A DNA stretch of 64,000 bases from Calothrix brevissima NIES-22 (GCF_002367995.1 NZ_AP018207.1:5135963-5199962), one strand, 5' to 3'; shown: positions 17,963 to 27,836, counted from the stretch's first letter. Made by a program: numbers and translations. The notes: generated by a model not told the origin, from the letters alone.

Positions 17963-18517
17963 ATGACTATACTAGAATCTATTGATACTCCTGTTGGGAG
18001 CTATGCACCAGACTTTGAACTGCCAGGAATAGATAATCAAGTACATCATCTGAGTCGTTATCTAAATAAGTTCCGTGCAGTTGCTGTGATTTCCATGTCT
18101 AATAGCTGCCCTTATGTAACTTTATATTTAGACAGACTCAAAAAAATTCAAGCAGAATTTGCCAAAATAGGTTTTACATTAATTGGAATGAATGGCTGTG
18201 GCGCAATGGGACAGCCAAAAGAAAGTTTGGAAAATATGAGAATTTTTGCCCAGTCCCATCAGTTAAACTTCCCTTATATATGGGACTCAACTCAAGATGT
18301 AACTCAGAGTTTGGGGGCGAATAAAACACCAATGGCTTTCTTAATCGATAATACAGGTATTTTACGCTACAGGGGCGCGATTGACGATTATCCCCAAAAC
18401 TCCTTAGCAGCAGGAGAAGATTATTTAAAAAATGCGATCGCGGCGCTGCTAAAAGGCCATAAAATAAATACACCAGAAACTGAGGCGGTAGGTACTTCAT
18501 TAATCTGGCATAACTAG
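17963..18517 (+). CDS. Thioredoxin-fold redoxin (AhpC/TSA-like)
   Basis: A 184-residue thioredoxin-fold protein. APDFELPGIDNQVHHLSRY is a typical peroxiredoxin/redoxin opening. The active-site stretch is MSNSCPYVTLYLDRL, with a single Cys before Pro (SCPY) instead of CxxC, so a classical dithiol exchange is unlikely from this motif alone. Later hallmarks are TPMAFLID and GILRYRGAIDD. It is probably a thiol peroxidase-like or redox-sensing protein of the cytoplasm. pyrH follows 70 bp downstream on the same strand. Confidence 0.88.
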   Translation: MTILESIDTPVGSYAPDFELPGIDNQVHHLSRYLNKFRAVAVISMSNSCPYVTLYLDRLKKIQAEFAKIGFTLIGMNGCGAMGQPKESLENMRIFAQSHQLNFPYIWDSTQDVTQSLGANKTPMAFLIDNTGILRYRGAIDDYPQNSLAAGEDYLKNAIAALLKGHKINTPETEAVGTSLIWHN

Positions 18518-18587
18518 ACAGAGATAGCCATTGTACTGCTATCTTAAGTTGGAGGCAATTGCAACTGTTTCGACAAAGCGTAACTTC

Positions 18588-19316
18588 ATGGGAACGAATT
18601 ACCGACGGGTTTTACTTAAACTGAGCGGTGAAGCTTTAATGGGCAACATGGGCTATGGCATTGATCCAGAAGTGGTCAAGGAAATAGCCCAAGAAGTAGG
18701 AGAGGTGGTAGCCACCGGCGTGCAGATCGCGATCGTGGTGGGCGGCGGCAATATTTTTCGTGGTGTAAAGGCAGCATCGGCGGGTATGGATCGCGCCACT
18801 GCTGACTACATCGGGATGATTGCCACGGTAATGAATGCCATGACGCTGCAAGATTCCCTAGAACGAATAGGGGTGCAGACGCGAGTGCAAACTGCGATCG
18901 CTATGCAAGAATTAGCCGAACCTTATATCCGTCGTCGTGCCATCCGTCATCTTGAAAAAGGGCGGGTGGTAATTTTTGGCGCTGGTTCGGGGAATCCCTT
19001 CTTTACCACAGATACCACGGCGGCATTAAGAGCAGCAGAAATCGATGCCGAAGTAATTTTTAAAGCCACCAAGGTAGACGGAGTATATGATGCCGATCCT
19101 TTTGTCTATCCAGATGCTAAACGTTATACCAGCCTCACATACGCCCATGTTTTGGCGCAAGATTTACGGGTAATGGATACTACAGCGATTGCCTTATGTA
19201 AAGAAAATAATATCCCAATTCTGGTTTTTGACTTAACGGTGCGAGGTAATATCCATCGGGCAGTCATGGGAGAATCCATCGGCACCCTTGTGGGAGGTTC
19301 TTGTGAAATTAGCTGA
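18588..19316 (+). CDS. pyrH: UMP kinase
   Basis: A 242-residue bacterial UMP kinase (amino acid kinase fold) making UDP from UMP. I chose ATG 18588 ([19 protein letters not shown]), because the usual family start has the KLSGEAL loop near residue 10; the longer frame upstream adds a non-conserved extension. GGGNIFRG and [11 protein letters not shown] are family motifs. The stop codon overlaps the start of frr by 14 bp, and pyrH-frr is a widely conserved pair. Confidence 0.96.
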   Translation: MGTNYRRVLLKLSGEALMGNMGYGIDPEVVKEIAQEVGEVVATGVQIAIVVGGGNIFRGVKAASAGMDRATADYIGMIATVMNAMTLQDSLERIGVQTRVQTAIAMQELAEPYIRRRAIRHLEKGRVVIFGAGSGNPFFTTDTTAALRAAEIDAEVIFKATKVDGVYDADPFVYPDAKRYTSLTYAHVLAQDLRVMDTTAIALCKENNIPILVFDLTVRGNIHRAVMGESIGTLVGGSCEIS

Positions 19317-19851
19317 AGCTCAGAGTAAAATGCAACATACCGTTGAGGCAACTCAACGCGCTTTTAATACGATTCGTACTGGTCGCGCCAATGCGAGTCT
19401 CTTAGATAAAGTACAAGTGGAATATTACGGAACACCAACGCCATTAAAATCACTGGCAAATATCAGTACACCTGATGCCTCAACCATTTTAATTCAACCT
19501 TACGATCGCAGTAGCTTGAATATTGTGGAAAAGGCAATTTCCTTGTCAGATGTGGGTTTAACCCCCAGTAATGACGGTTCTGTCATCAGGCTGAATATCC
19601 CGCCCCTAACAAGCGATCGCCGCAAAGAACTCGTCAAACTGGCTGCTAAATATGCCGAAGAAGGGCGTGTAGGGATTCGTAACATTCGCCGCGATGCCAT
19701 AGAATCGATTCGCAAGCAGGAAAAAAACGCGGAAATTTCTGAAGATGAATCCCGCGATCAACAAGACGAACTGCAAAAATTAACTAATAAATACACTGCC
19801 AGAATTGACGAATTATTGGCAGAAAAAGAAAAGGACATTACGACTGTTTAG
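19303..19851 (+). CDS. frr: Ribosome recycling factor
   Basis: A 182-residue RRF that splits post-termination ribosomes together with EF-G. Conserved parts are [25 protein letters not shown] and the C-terminal [18 protein letters not shown]. The start is GTG 19303, preceded by GGAGG at the right distance (GGGAGGTTCTT-GTG); the TTG at 19288 is less likely. It overlaps pyrH by 14 bp, suggesting translational coupling. Confidence 0.96.
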   Translation: MKLAEAQSKMQHTVEATQRAFNTIRTGRANASLLDKVQVEYYGTPTPLKSLANISTPDASTILIQPYDRSSLNIVEKAISLSDVGLTPSNDGSVIRLNIPPLTSDRRKELVKLAAKYAEEGRVGIRNIRRDAIESIRKQEKNAEISEDESRDQQDELQKLTNKYTARIDELLAEKEKDITTV

Positions 19852-19981
19852 GGCATTGGGGAGGCAGTGCGTTGGACGGTTTTCGCGGCTTAAAGCAACT
19901 GCCGTCATTGGGCATTGGGCATTGCTCAGTCTTAAGGTCAATTTTCCACACCTGACAACTGACAACTGACTTTTGACTGTA

Positions 19982-20029
19982 AAAACCACAGATATTCATC
20001 GTGATGTTTCGGTGTTTATCTGTGGTTTT
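19982..20029. terminator. Hairpin downstream of frr
   Basis: Arms AAAACCACAGATA (19982-19994) and TATCTGTGGTTTT (20017-20029) form a 13-bp perfect stem with flanking A and T runs, 130 bp after frr. It is likely the pyrH-frr terminator. Confidence 0.75.
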
Positions 20030-20079
20030 ACTTAATCAGTGAGAATTTTTGATGCGCGCTAAGTATACACTAGTCTAGG

Positions 20080-21264
20080 GTGGACACTGCCACTCGATCA
20101 AGTTTTGCTGGGCTAAGTGAGGAGCAAGAATTCAGCAATATGTACGATTGTATTATTGTGGGAGCCGGGCCATCGGGGGGAACTGCTGCCTATCATTTGG
20201 CCAAGCAGGGTCGTTCAGTCTTAATTTTAGAAAAAGCATCTCTACCTAGATATAAACCCTGTGGTGGCGGAGTGTCACCGGCGATCGCTCAATGGTTTGA
20301 TTTTGATTTTAGTCCAGCGATTTCTGTCAAGGTAGACTCTTTGCGCTTTACCTGGAACTTAGAAGATCCAGTAGAAGCAAAAATCGGCGTGAAAGAACCG
20401 ATTTGGATGGTAAGACGGGATGTTTTTGACCATTTCCTCGTCCAACAAGCAAAGATACAAGGGGCGAAACTGCAAGATAATACAGAAGTAACAGGTATTG
20501 AGTTTACAGGCGATGCTTGGCAGGTGAATACAGCCAATGGCTCGTTTACAGGTCGCTATTTAATCGCTGCTGATGGTGCGAAAGGGCCGATGGCTAAATG
20601 GTTGGGCTTTAAAGACCGCAAACGTCACTTAGCTGGCGCATTAGAAGCAGAAGTTCCCGCCAATGTGGAAAATACGTCTCTGGCTCATTTTGAATTTGGC
20701 TTGGTCAAAAATGGCTATATTTGGAACTTCCCCAAAGCGGACGGGTATTCTCTAGGTGTGGGTACCTTTATTGGCGGCGCACCTCCCCAAGACTTTAAGA
20801 AAATTTTAGATGAGTATGCCCAATCTTTTAATGTCGATGTGAAAGTTTGTCAGCAATACGGTCATCCGATTTGCTTGTGGAATGGGAATCAAAAGCTACA
20901 TACTCAAAATGCTGTTTTGGCTGGGGAAGCAGCTTGTGTAGTTGACCCGATGACGGCGGAAGGTATTCGCCCTTCGATTTTTAGCGGTTTGCTAGCAGCC
21001 AGTGCTATTAATCGGGCGCTATCGGGCGATATTAACGCTGTAGAAGAATATACCAATGCCATTAACGAACAATGGGGAACGGATATGGCTTGGGCGCAAA
21101 AATTAGCTAATGCATTTTATCGCTTTCCCAAAATGGGTTATGGCGTGGGTGTTAAGCGTCCTTCGGGTGCGCAAATCATGGGTAAAATTCTCTGTGGTGA
21201 AATGCGCTATGGTGAAGTGGTTAATCGGGCGCTCAAGCGTTTGATTCCTGGTTTTGGTGGGTGA
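20080..21264 (+). CDS. Geranylgeranyl reductase-family FAD-dependent oxidoreductase
   Basis: A 394-residue flavoprotein. The FAD Rossmann motif GAGPSGGTAAYHLAKQG, then CGGGVSP, the ISAADGAKGPMAKWLG-like stretch, and GEAACVVDPMTAEGIRPSIFSG (the second FAD motif) mark the geranylgeranyl-reductase superfamily. It could be a second ChlP-like enzyme reducing prenyl chains or a related monooxygenase. The GTG at 20080 gives an N-terminal extension; the ATG at 20140 (MYDCIIVGAGPSG), preceded by GAGGAG, is an equally good or better start. Start is uncertain; family is secure. Confidence 0.9.
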   Translation: MDTATRSSFAGLSEEQEFSNMYDCIIVGAGPSGGTAAYHLAKQGRSVLILEKASLPRYKPCGGGVSPAIAQWFDFDFSPAISVKVDSLRFTWNLEDPVEAKIGVKEPIWMVRRDVFDHFLVQQAKIQGAKLQDNTEVTGIEFTGDAWQVNTANGSFTGRYLIAADGAKGPMAKWLGFKDRKRHLAGALEAEVPANVENTSLAHFEFGLVKNGYIWNFPKADGYSLGVGTFIGGAPPQDFKKILDEYAQSFNVDVKVCQQYGHPICLWNGNQKLHTQNAVLAGEAACVVDPMTAEGIRPSIFSGLLAASAINRALSGDINAVEEYTNAINEQWGTDMAWAQKLANAFYRFPKMGYGVGVKRPSGAQIMGKILCGEMRYGEVVNRALKRLIPGFGG

Positions 21265-21357
21265 ATTAATTTTGCATGAATGCCCTCAATGGTTGCGAGA
21301 AAATCAGGAAAAGAGCTTTGAGTATATTTTATGTTGCCTTGCTGCGAATTTAAAATT

Positions 21358-21414
21358 AAGGGCATGGCAATGCCATGCTCCTACTGTTGCATTTTCGGTT
21401 TAAATTGGTATGAG
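21358..21414. repeat. Dispersed palindromic repeat copy (GGGCATGGCANTGCCATGC family)
   Basis: The core GGCATGGCAATGCCATGC is followed by GTTGCATTTTCGGTTTAAATTGGTAT. Related copies lie at 33257-33345, 45330-45417 and 47735-47818. It lies in the 355-bp gap after the FAD oxidoreductase, where I see nothing else. Confidence 0.8.
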
Positions 21415-21618
21415 TTTCACTGTTTTAGAAAAATAAAATCGGTTAATTCGACTCACTAAGTTAAAAAATATGTTTTAAATTGCTGCTAAACCTACCTCTT
21501 TACCAATGAGGTTGAGAAATGCAGTGCCAAAGTGTTAAATTTCTAAAAAACTTGCTTGTTCTGGTACAGTTTTATAAATTCTAAATGTTATCATAATTGC
21601 CAAAGTTGCTGCGCTTTC

Positions 21619-21867
21619 TCAAGAACTAATAAAACTCGTATCGCGGTCAAGAAAATAAGGTTGATTAGCCCAATGAGCCATTTGATCGGCATTTAAAAAA
21701 TAGCAACCAGCATGGTGATTAAGCACGCGACGAAATTTAATTGGCATTCCCATTATTTTACCCTCAATTTTGGGATTTTCATGGAAATTTTGAAAATTTG
21801 CCGTGATTTTAGGTAATATTCCTCTTCTGTAACTTTCCGGATATTCTGAATAAAATAATAAAATCAA
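21619..21867 (-). CDS. Uncertain small hypothetical or gene remnant
   Basis: An open frame of at least 82 residues with only a TTG start (21867). Read upstream, the frame stays open to a TAA at about 21922, adding LLDIVPEISIKYATNAAG, which looks protein-like. The C-terminus has FRRVLNHHAGCYFLNADQMAHWA. No family is recognised. The absence of a good start codon and the position directly after the response regulator gene suggest a 5'-truncated remnant. Confidence 0.3.
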   Translation of the reverse strand: MILLFYSEYPESYRRGILPKITANFQNFHENPKIEGKIMGMPIKFRRVLNHHAGCYFLNADQMAHWANQPYFLDRDTSFISS

Positions 21868-21921
21868 ACCCGCAGCATTTGTTGCATATTTTATGCTAAT
21901 TTCTGGGACTATATCTAGTAA

Positions 21922-22605
21922 TTACACTAATCCCGATCGCAAGGCAACAACTGCGGCTTGTACGCGATCGTCTACTGCTAATTTATTCATAATTCCCCGG
22001 ACATGGGTTTTGACTGTATTCGGGCTAAGATAGAGTCTTGTGGCAATTTCTGGATTACTTAAACCATCTACCATGAGTTTTAAGACTTCCAACTCCCGCG
22101 CCGAAAGATTTGCGGTGTTTCCTTTTGCGGTTGGGGGACGGAGATTTTCTATGACTCGTCGCGCAATTTGGGGATCGAGATAAGTTGCGCCATCAATAGC
22201 AGCTGCGATCGCACTTAATAACCGCTCTACACTCGCGCCTTTGATACAATAGGCATCTGCACCGCTAGATAATGCGGCAATAATTTCTGTTTCTGTTTGA
22301 TGAGATGTCAGCATGACTACATGAGTTTCTGGTAATGCAGCCTTAATTTGCTGTGTCGCTGCAATTCCATCAAGTCTTGGTAACCCGATATCCATGACTA
22401 CTAAATCGGGTTTAAGTTTTAGTGCTGCTTGTACGCCTAAATAGCCATCTTCTGCTTGTCCGACAATTTCTAACTGGGGATGAACCATTAAAGATTGTTC
22501 TAGCCCCAGTTGCATCATCGGATCGTCTTCTACAATTAAAATGCGCAATGGCGGCGCATCTGTGGGCAAATTGAAGAAGGAACTATTATCTGAAGACATT
22601 TTCAT
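21922..22605 (-). CDS. NarL/LuxR-family response regulator
   Basis: A 227-residue two-domain response regulator. The receiver (about 15-135) has the acidic pair EDD, the phosphoacceptor Asp in VVMDIGLPRLDG and the Lys in YCIKGAS. The C-terminal LuxR helix-turn-helix spans about 158-222 (LSARELEVLKLMVDGLSNPEIATRLYLSPNTVKTHV). It acts as a phosphorylation-dependent transcription factor. No partner kinase gene is adjacent, so its signal is unknown. Confidence 0.94.
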   Translation of the reverse strand: MKMSSDNSSFFNLPTDAPPLRILIVEDDPMMQLGLEQSLMVHPQLEIVGQAEDGYLGVQAALKLKPDLVVMDIGLPRLDGIAATQQIKAALPETHVVMLTSHQTETEIIAALSSGADAYCIKGASVERLLSAIAAAIDGATYLDPQIARRVIENLRPPTAKGNTANLSARELEVLKLMVDGLSNPEIATRLYLSPNTVKTHVRGIMNKLAVDDRVQAAVVALRSGLV

Positions 22606-22616
22606 CGTTAGTGCTT

Positions 22617-22738
22617 AAGAGTCAAGAGTCCATAGTCAAAAGTCAACAGTCTCTAGTCCAAAATTTAATCACTCATGACCATTGACCATTGACCATTGAC
22701 CATTGACCATTGACCATTGACCATTGACTAATGACTAA
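22617..22738. repeat. Heptanucleotide tandem array (GTCCATA / TTGACCA types)
   Basis: GTCAAGAGTCCATAGTCAAAAGTCAACAG units, then at least seven TTGACCA units, filling the gap between the response regulator and era. Confidence 0.9.
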
Positions 22739-22741
22739 TTT

Positions 22742-23716
22742 CTATTCTTCCACGCGATACCCTAACTCTGCTAAACTTACGCGAGATTGTCGCCATTTTG
22801 GTTGGACTTTGACGAATAATTCCAGGTAGACTTTACCGGAAATTAGCTTTTGAATTTGTTCGCGCGCCGCACTTCCAATGGCTTTGAGCATTGAACCACC
22901 TTTACCGATGAGAATTCCTTTTTGGGAATCTCGTTCTACGTTAATGGTGGCGAGAACGCGGGTAATACTTGGGGTTTCTTCTACTAGATCAATTGCGATC
23001 GCTACTGAATGGGGTACTTCTTCGCGGGTTAATAGTAAAATCTGTTCGCGAATCAATTCGCCCATAATAAAGCGTTCTGGTTGATCTGTGACTAAATCTG
23101 GCGGATAGTAAAAGGGGCCGTTGTCTAAATTTTCAATCAGTAAATTTTGTAATTCTGGCAATCCCACGCCAGTTTTGGCAGAAAATTTGACTGTTTGCCA
23201 TTGATATGATTCAGCTAAGTGTGTGTAACTATCATCTATCTGCTGGGAATCTGTGGGTTGTTGATCGACTTTGTTCAATCCCAAAATTACTGGTGTTTGA
23301 CTGCGACTGAGCAATTCTGCAATAAAGCGATCGCCTGCACCACAAGCTACTGTACCATCAACCACAAATAGCACTACATCCACTGATTCGATGGCGATTT
23401 TAGCATTTTGTACCAGTACCTCTCCCAATTGATGATGGGGTTTATGTATTCCTGGTGTATCGACAAAGATTAACTGTGCTTCTGGTGTAGTTAAAATCCC
23501 TCTTAAGCGATTACGTGTAGTCTGAGCTACCGGGGATGTAATCGCTATTTTTTGCCCTACCAATTGATTCATTAAAGTAGATTTACCGACATTAGGGCGA
23601 CCGATAATGCCGATGAAACCTGACTTAAACTCAGGAGGAGCTTGGGGAATCGATACTTCTTCTGAAAAAGAGAAGATGTGATTATCAATACTAGTCACCT
23701 TTAGCTCCACCGTCAT
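22742..23716 (-). CDS. era: GTPase Era
   Basis: A 324-residue Ras-like GTPase with a C-terminal KH domain, acting in 16S rRNA maturation and 30S assembly. GTPase motifs are GRPNVGKS (G1), FVDTPG (G3), LNKVD (G4) and SAKTG (G5). The KH part has GKGGSMLKAIGSAAREQI. An N-terminal extension of about 30 residues precedes the G domain (FKSGFIGIIGRPNVGKS), as in other cyanobacterial Era proteins. It is a single gene; the TAG stop lies next to an STRR array. Confidence 0.96.
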   Translation of the reverse strand: MTVELKVTSIDNHIFSFSEEVSIPQAPPEFKSGFIGIIGRPNVGKSTLMNQLVGQKIAITSPVAQTTRNRLRGILTTPEAQLIFVDTPGIHKPHHQLGEVLVQNAKIAIESVDVVLFVVDGTVACGAGDRFIAELLSRSQTPVILGLNKVDQQPTDSQQIDDSYTHLAESYQWQTVKFSAKTGVGLPELQNLLIENLDNGPFYYPPDLVTDQPERFIMGELIREQILLLTREEVPHSVAIAIDLVEETPSITRVLATINVERDSQKGILIGKGGSMLKAIGSAAREQIQKLISGKVYLELFVKVQPKWRQSRVSLAELGYRVEE

Positions 23717-24070
23717 ATTTTATAGTTGGGGTAAGTTGTTTTTTTTCTTAGACAAGTAAGAAACATAAGATCACCCTGGCATTTTTTAGGGATTGCCTCT
23801 GCTTAAGTTTAATCTACTACTAAATATATTGTGTTCCAATATCCAAAAAAGAGATAGGACTATACAAACTAGTTGAGTTTTTCTCTCTTGTTGGGTATTG
23901 CTTTTATGATAACACTGTGCTGCAATGATATTTCCTTGTGCCATGAATACGGACTGTCGAGAAGTCAAACCCCTTGGGGGGAATTCAAAATTCAAAATTG
24001 AAATTCTGGGACTTTTTTCTTTGCATAAATCAACAATAGTGCTAATGTCTAATTTCTCACTGAGCGGTAA

Positions 24071-25210
24071 CTACTGAATCATTCTCAGGACTAATTCGCC
24101 TTGATTCACAGCTTGATTAGTGGAAATTTCATATACTAAGCCATCATTTTCGGCAAAGATATCTATCGTCTGAGGTAATTGGCTTTCTTTATTGAAACTC
24201 AGAATTTGATAAAGTCTATCGTTAGCATTGATTTTACTACCTACTTTCACTCTAGATTGAATCATGCCGCCGGCGATCGCATAATATTTAATAATTTTAC
24301 TGGATGTAGAAAAAGTCATTTGCTGATTGCTGGTGTTTGCTTGGGGAAATTCTGGTATTTGCAATACGCCTTTTTGGGCTAAATAATTTTTTATACCTAA
24401 AATACCCTTGGCTACTGAATCAGGATGCATCTGCATTCCTGAACCTAGTTCAATTGTCCAAGCTTCGATATCAAATTGAATATTTCTCCCCAATTTTTGA
24501 AAGCAAGCTTCTAGCGCTAACCAAGGTTTGATAAACGCTTCGTCAAAGGCATCACCATCATAATTATCTAGTAAAATGCCGTAATCTAGGAGAAAATATT
24601 TGGCGCTTTCTTGGCGATTTCGGAAGTAATAAAGGTAGTCTATAGCTTGATTTGTCGAACTATGTAAATCAATTAAATAGTCTGCATCTATACACATAGA
24701 CTGCAATTTATAGGCAAATTGTTCAGTATAAGGTAATCCAGAGGGGGAATTAATTTTTTCTAAAATTTTGGCGAATTTTTCTCTAATCGTAGTTAGATAA
24801 TTGAGTCGGACGACCTCTCTATCAAGCTGAAGTTGAGATTTAGTAAAAGCTACTAAATCATCAGCTTCTTTTTCGTAGTCCCAGAATATCCGATTCCAGT
24901 CTTTCGCTTCGTAAACACAATATCTACCAGGGGAAAAATGGTGCGATCGCTCATTTACTCCCATTGGATTGCAAACCGGAACTAACCAAATCTCTCCCAC
25001 TAAGTTTGTATCATTGATGGTGAGCAAAAAGTCAATGAATTGATGAATAACTGCATTACCAGCTATTTCTGCGCCGTGTAAGTTAGATTGAATGTAAACT
25101 TTTTTACCAGGCTTTGCGCCAATAAATTTATAAACTTGTAAAGATAAGCGATCGCCTGAAGCCATTTGGCGTAAAAAAACTGTTTCAATAATTGGTTGCA
25201 TAAAAATCAA
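24071..25210 (-). CDS. Succinylglutamate desuccinylase/aspartoacylase-family (M14-like) protein
   Basis: A 379-residue zinc-dependent deacylase-like protein. Metal ligands are His45 and Glu48 in SNLHGAEIAGNA, with DLHSSTN giving the third His near residue 170. PVCNPMGVNER is a family hallmark. The C-terminal segment (about 320-379: IKYYAIAGGMIQSRVKVGSKINANDRLYQIL) looks biotinyl/lipoyl-like, as in related deacylases. Substrate is unknown. The second start ATG (residue 4, MQPIIETVF) is also plausible. It stands alone on its strand. Confidence 0.82.
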   Translation of the reverse strand: MIFMQPIIETVFLRQMASGDRLSLQVYKFIGAKPGKKVYIQSNLHGAEIAGNAVIHQFIDFLLTINDTNLVGEIWLVPVCNPMGVNERSHHFSPGRYCVYEAKDWNRIFWDYEKEADDLVAFTKSQLQLDREVVRLNYLTTIREKFAKILEKINSPSGLPYTEQFAYKLQSMCIDADYLIDLHSSTNQAIDYLYYFRNRQESAKYFLLDYGILLDNYDGDAFDEAFIKPWLALEACFQKLGRNIQFDIEAWTIELGSGMQMHPDSVAKGILGIKNYLAQKGVLQIPEFPQANTSNQQMTFSTSSKIIKYYAIAGGMIQSRVKVGSKINANDRLYQILSFNKESQLPQTIDIFAENDGLVYEISTNQAVNQGELVLRMIQ

Positions 25211-25232
25211 TGTAGTTCAGTTAAGGATAATT

Positions 25233-25307
25233 GTAGGTTGAGTAGAGCGTCAGCGAAACCCAACATCAAAGCGGTTTTGTTGGGTTTCGTCCCTCAACCC
25301 AACCTAC
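25233..25307. repeat. 75-bp palindromic repeat (GTAGGTTGAG...CTCAACCCAACCTAC)
   Basis: A near-perfect inverted repeat with GAAACCCAAC / GTTGGGTTTC arms inside GTAGGTTG / CAACCTAC ends. This type is common between cyanobacterial genes. It lies upstream of the M14-like gene; the rest of the 400-bp gap (25211-25610) holds a heptamer array and no gene. Confidence 0.8.
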
Positions 25308-25498
25308 ACAAAATCATGTTTTTGACGCTAATACCAAGCCTATTTGCATAAAAATTCCAAATTCACAAATAAAATAAGTATGATAGGCAATGCCCATCAT
25401 ACCCATATTGCACAAATCAAGTATTAATGTGTTGTTCTGTTTTTTCAATGCTGACTAAATTAGAACTTACGCACCGAACACAAAAACCCTGACAAGGG

Positions 25499-25567
25499 TG
25501 GTCAAAAGTCAAAAGTCAATGGTCAAAATTCATGTTTTTGGACTATGGACTATTGACCATTGACAAA
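25499..25567. repeat. Heptanucleotide array (GTCAAAA / TTGACCA)
   Basis: Short runs of GGTCAAAAGTCAAAAGTC and later CTATTGACCATTGAC, downstream of the alpha/beta hydrolase gene. Confidence 0.75.
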
Positions 25568-25610
25568 AAGCATAAAAAATTTGTGACACTACGTAAGTTC
25601 TATAAATAAT

Positions 25611-26507
25611 TTAGGAATTCAGCAGAGGTAAAAACTGACGAATTAAGCCAATAGTGACTGCTGGTAATTCTAACTGTGGTGTTAATCCCACATCTTCAAG
25701 ATGTTGAAAAATTTTAATGGCTTGGGGATTGAGATCCGCCAAACGTCTACCGATTTCTGGCCCGGTAAATTGGGATTTTTCTCCCCATATAATAGCAGTA
25801 GGAGTGGTCAATTGTTGAATATATAACGATAAATCAAAGCACAAATCGCCACGTACAAAAGACAGCGCTGTGTATTCTGCATTTGGCTGTTGTGCAGATT
25901 CGAGATAAGCATCGACAATTTCTTGGTAAACTCGGCTAGACTCGGCAAATTGTCGTTGTTCTAAAAAGGTGCGAATCCCGTTACTAGTGGCAACTCCCGT
26001 ACTATACAACAAGCGATCGACAATGGGAACGCTGGCTAATTGCGCAAAAAAACTGCGGGAATAGTCTTCACCAAAATCAGAGAGTCCCGCAGGAGTGGTG
26101 AGGATAAGAGATTTAAATAGATCGGGATGAGCGATCGCTAATCGAATTACCATAGCTGCAGTTAAAGAAGATGCGATCGCTGTAACTGGATGGATACAAG
26201 TCTGCTGTAAAAATTCCTGAATCGTTTTTAAGTAATCTTCAACTTGATAATTGCGTCCTAAATGCTCAGATCTACCCCAACCGAGTAAATCCGGTGCAAT
26301 AATTTGGTAGTCGCTAGCGAATGCTGGATAAACTTTAGACCATTCATAAGCCGAAGAACCACCACCAAATCCGTGAAGAAACACTAAAGTATCCCTTTCG
26401 TCTTGAGCAGTATCATCTTGCCAAAGTGAACCTGTGTTCGTGTAGTAAACTATTCTTCCTAGAGAGGTAATTATCGAGCGTTGTTCAAATCCTAGTGGCT
26501 GAAACAT
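25611..26507 (-). CDS. Alpha/beta-fold hydrolase-like protein, probably lacking a full catalytic triad
   Basis: A 298-residue alpha/beta-fold protein. The oxyanion loop HGFGGGSSAYEW and the elbow AIASSLTAAMVIRLA (nucleophile Ser) are present. At the acid position the sequence reads WGEKSQFTG, where Asp is usual in the family (WGxxD), and the late His position is occupied by Leu (EDVGLTPQLELP instead of GH). So two of three triad residues appear replaced; it may be a scaffold or bind rather than hydrolyse. I recall similar cyanobacterial proteins with these same substitutions, but cannot verify that. Confidence 0.8.
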   Translation of the reverse strand: MFQPLGFEQRSIITSLGRIVYYTNTGSLWQDDTAQDERDTLVFLHGFGGGSSAYEWSKVYPAFASDYQIIAPDLLGWGRSEHLGRNYQVEDYLKTIQEFLQQTCIHPVTAIASSLTAAMVIRLAIAHPDLFKSLILTTPAGLSDFGEDYSRSFFAQLASVPIVDRLLYSTGVATSNGIRTFLEQRQFAESSRVYQEIVDAYLESAQQPNAEYTALSFVRGDLCFDLSLYIQQLTTPTAIIWGEKSQFTGPEIGRRLADLNPQAIKIFQHLEDVGLTPQLELPAVTIGLIRQFLPLLNS

Positions 26508-27097
26508 AAATATTGTGATTCACGTTTGTGTTTGTTGGGCAAAGGTAAAAATTTAGTCAATCTTAAGTATTTATACTAAATTAAATTCCGGAATAGCACT
26601 AAGTAATCAAGTATTAGCATAAAGAATCAACAAATATGGGGAGAATTTTTTAGCGTTTCCCCAGATACCTGTATGCGTGACTATCTAGGATCGCAGTTTG
26701 GTATTACCTGTTGATCTGCAAATCTCTCTCATTATGGATGAATCTATGATGCTAAGACTTCTGTCCAACGTCAGATTAAGTGGATGTAAAATTGCCAGAT
26801 TATCTATGAAGATATGATGATTTTTTTATGACAAACTTGGGCTGTTTTTGCCTCTATTTACTGCCCCATGAGGATTTAGGTTTGTAGTCAGGATAACTTA
26901 GACATTAATTATGGCATTGCTTTTGTATGGTAATCTATCAGAAAGATTACGGATACTTTTTCTAAGTTAACTCTCAGTCAAAACCCTGAGATAAACAAAC
27001 GTTTATTTTATTACTGGCAACAAAAAACCAACTTTGCTCGTAATTATGACGAATCATTAAATTAATTATTCTTGAGAAAATTTAAAGGCGGAGTGTG
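26508..27097. other. 590-bp intergenic stretch
   Basis: AT-rich divergent promoter region between the hydrolase-like gene and the next hypothetical gene. No RNA or hairpin was recognised. Confidence 0.5.
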
Positions 27098-27682
27098 ATG
27101 GTAAAGGAAGCAATTCTTAAATCAGATAAAATCCCCAAGTTTCACAATAGTGAATTTGCGGTTGATAGTAGTCAGATTCATCACCAAACTCTAGCTACAG
27201 AATGGCAAGGTTCTGTCAAAGAAGTTTATGAAGCTGCATCAGCAAATACACCGAGTTGTATTGCTTTAAACTTTGAGGATTTAAAATGTTTTGAAACCGT
27301 AGAACGCCAGTATGAATCCTGGGGTGTAATTTTTAATAACTCTATAGCTATACAGCCATCAAACCCAGCATTTCCCGCACACTCAGGTTCAACAGTATTG
27401 ATGGGATCGCCAAATAGTGGATCGTTAGAAGTAAGTTTTTTGCAACCCGTGAATTGGGTAAGTGCTTTTGTTACCAGTTCACAACGGCTAATACTCACAG
27501 CTTACGATCGCGATCGCCAAATGCTAGCGCAAACAGTCTTACCAGCAGCCAATCTCGCTAATTCTGACTCTTCCATAGCGCCTAACGCTTTATTATCTAT
27601 AGCCGCAAATAATATTTGTCATCTGACCTTCAGTGCATTTGACGGTCAATTTACTCTAGATAATTTTCGCTTTTGTGTTTAA
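27098..27682 (+). CDS. Conserved-looking hypothetical protein
   Basis: A 194-residue protein starting at ATG 27098; the GTG three bases earlier adds one residue, and GGAG (GGCGGAGTGTG) lies upstream. Composition is soluble and beta-rich in the second half: SGSTVLMGSPNSGSLEVSFLQPVNWVSAFVTS...LDNFRF, resembling the beta-sandwich of secreted PEP-CTERM-type proteins, but no signal peptide or anchor is seen. I recognise no named family. It stands alone, and a long STRR array begins at its stop codon. Confidence 0.6.
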   Translation: MVKEAILKSDKIPKFHNSEFAVDSSQIHHQTLATEWQGSVKEVYEAASANTPSCIALNFEDLKCFETVERQYESWGVIFNNSIAIQPSNPAFPAHSGSTVLMGSPNSGSLEVSFLQPVNWVSAFVTSSQRLILTAYDRDRQMLAQTVLPAANLANSDSSIAPNALLSIAANNICHLTFSAFDGQFTLDNFRFCV

Positions 27683-27836
27683 TTGGTCAATTGTCAGTGG
27701 TCAGTGGTCAGTGGTCAACAGTCAATAGTCAACAGTCAACAGTCAACAGTCAACAGTCAACAGTCAATAGTCAATAGTCAATAGTCAACAGTCAATAGTC
27801 AATAGTCAATAGTCAACAGTCAACAGTCAACGGTCA
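27683..27836. repeat. Longest heptanucleotide array in the window (about 150 bp)
   Basis: About 21 tandem 7-bp units of GTCAACA, GTCAATA and GTCAGTG, in phase. It starts at the base after the TAA of the hypothetical gene. The unit variants are grouped, suggesting expansion by local duplication. The remaining 165 bp to 28001 hold no gene. Confidence 0.95.

Noticed and set aside
27683-27836. Possible CRISPR array
   Set aside because: The units are 7 bp in tandem with no spacers; this is a heptanucleotide STRR.
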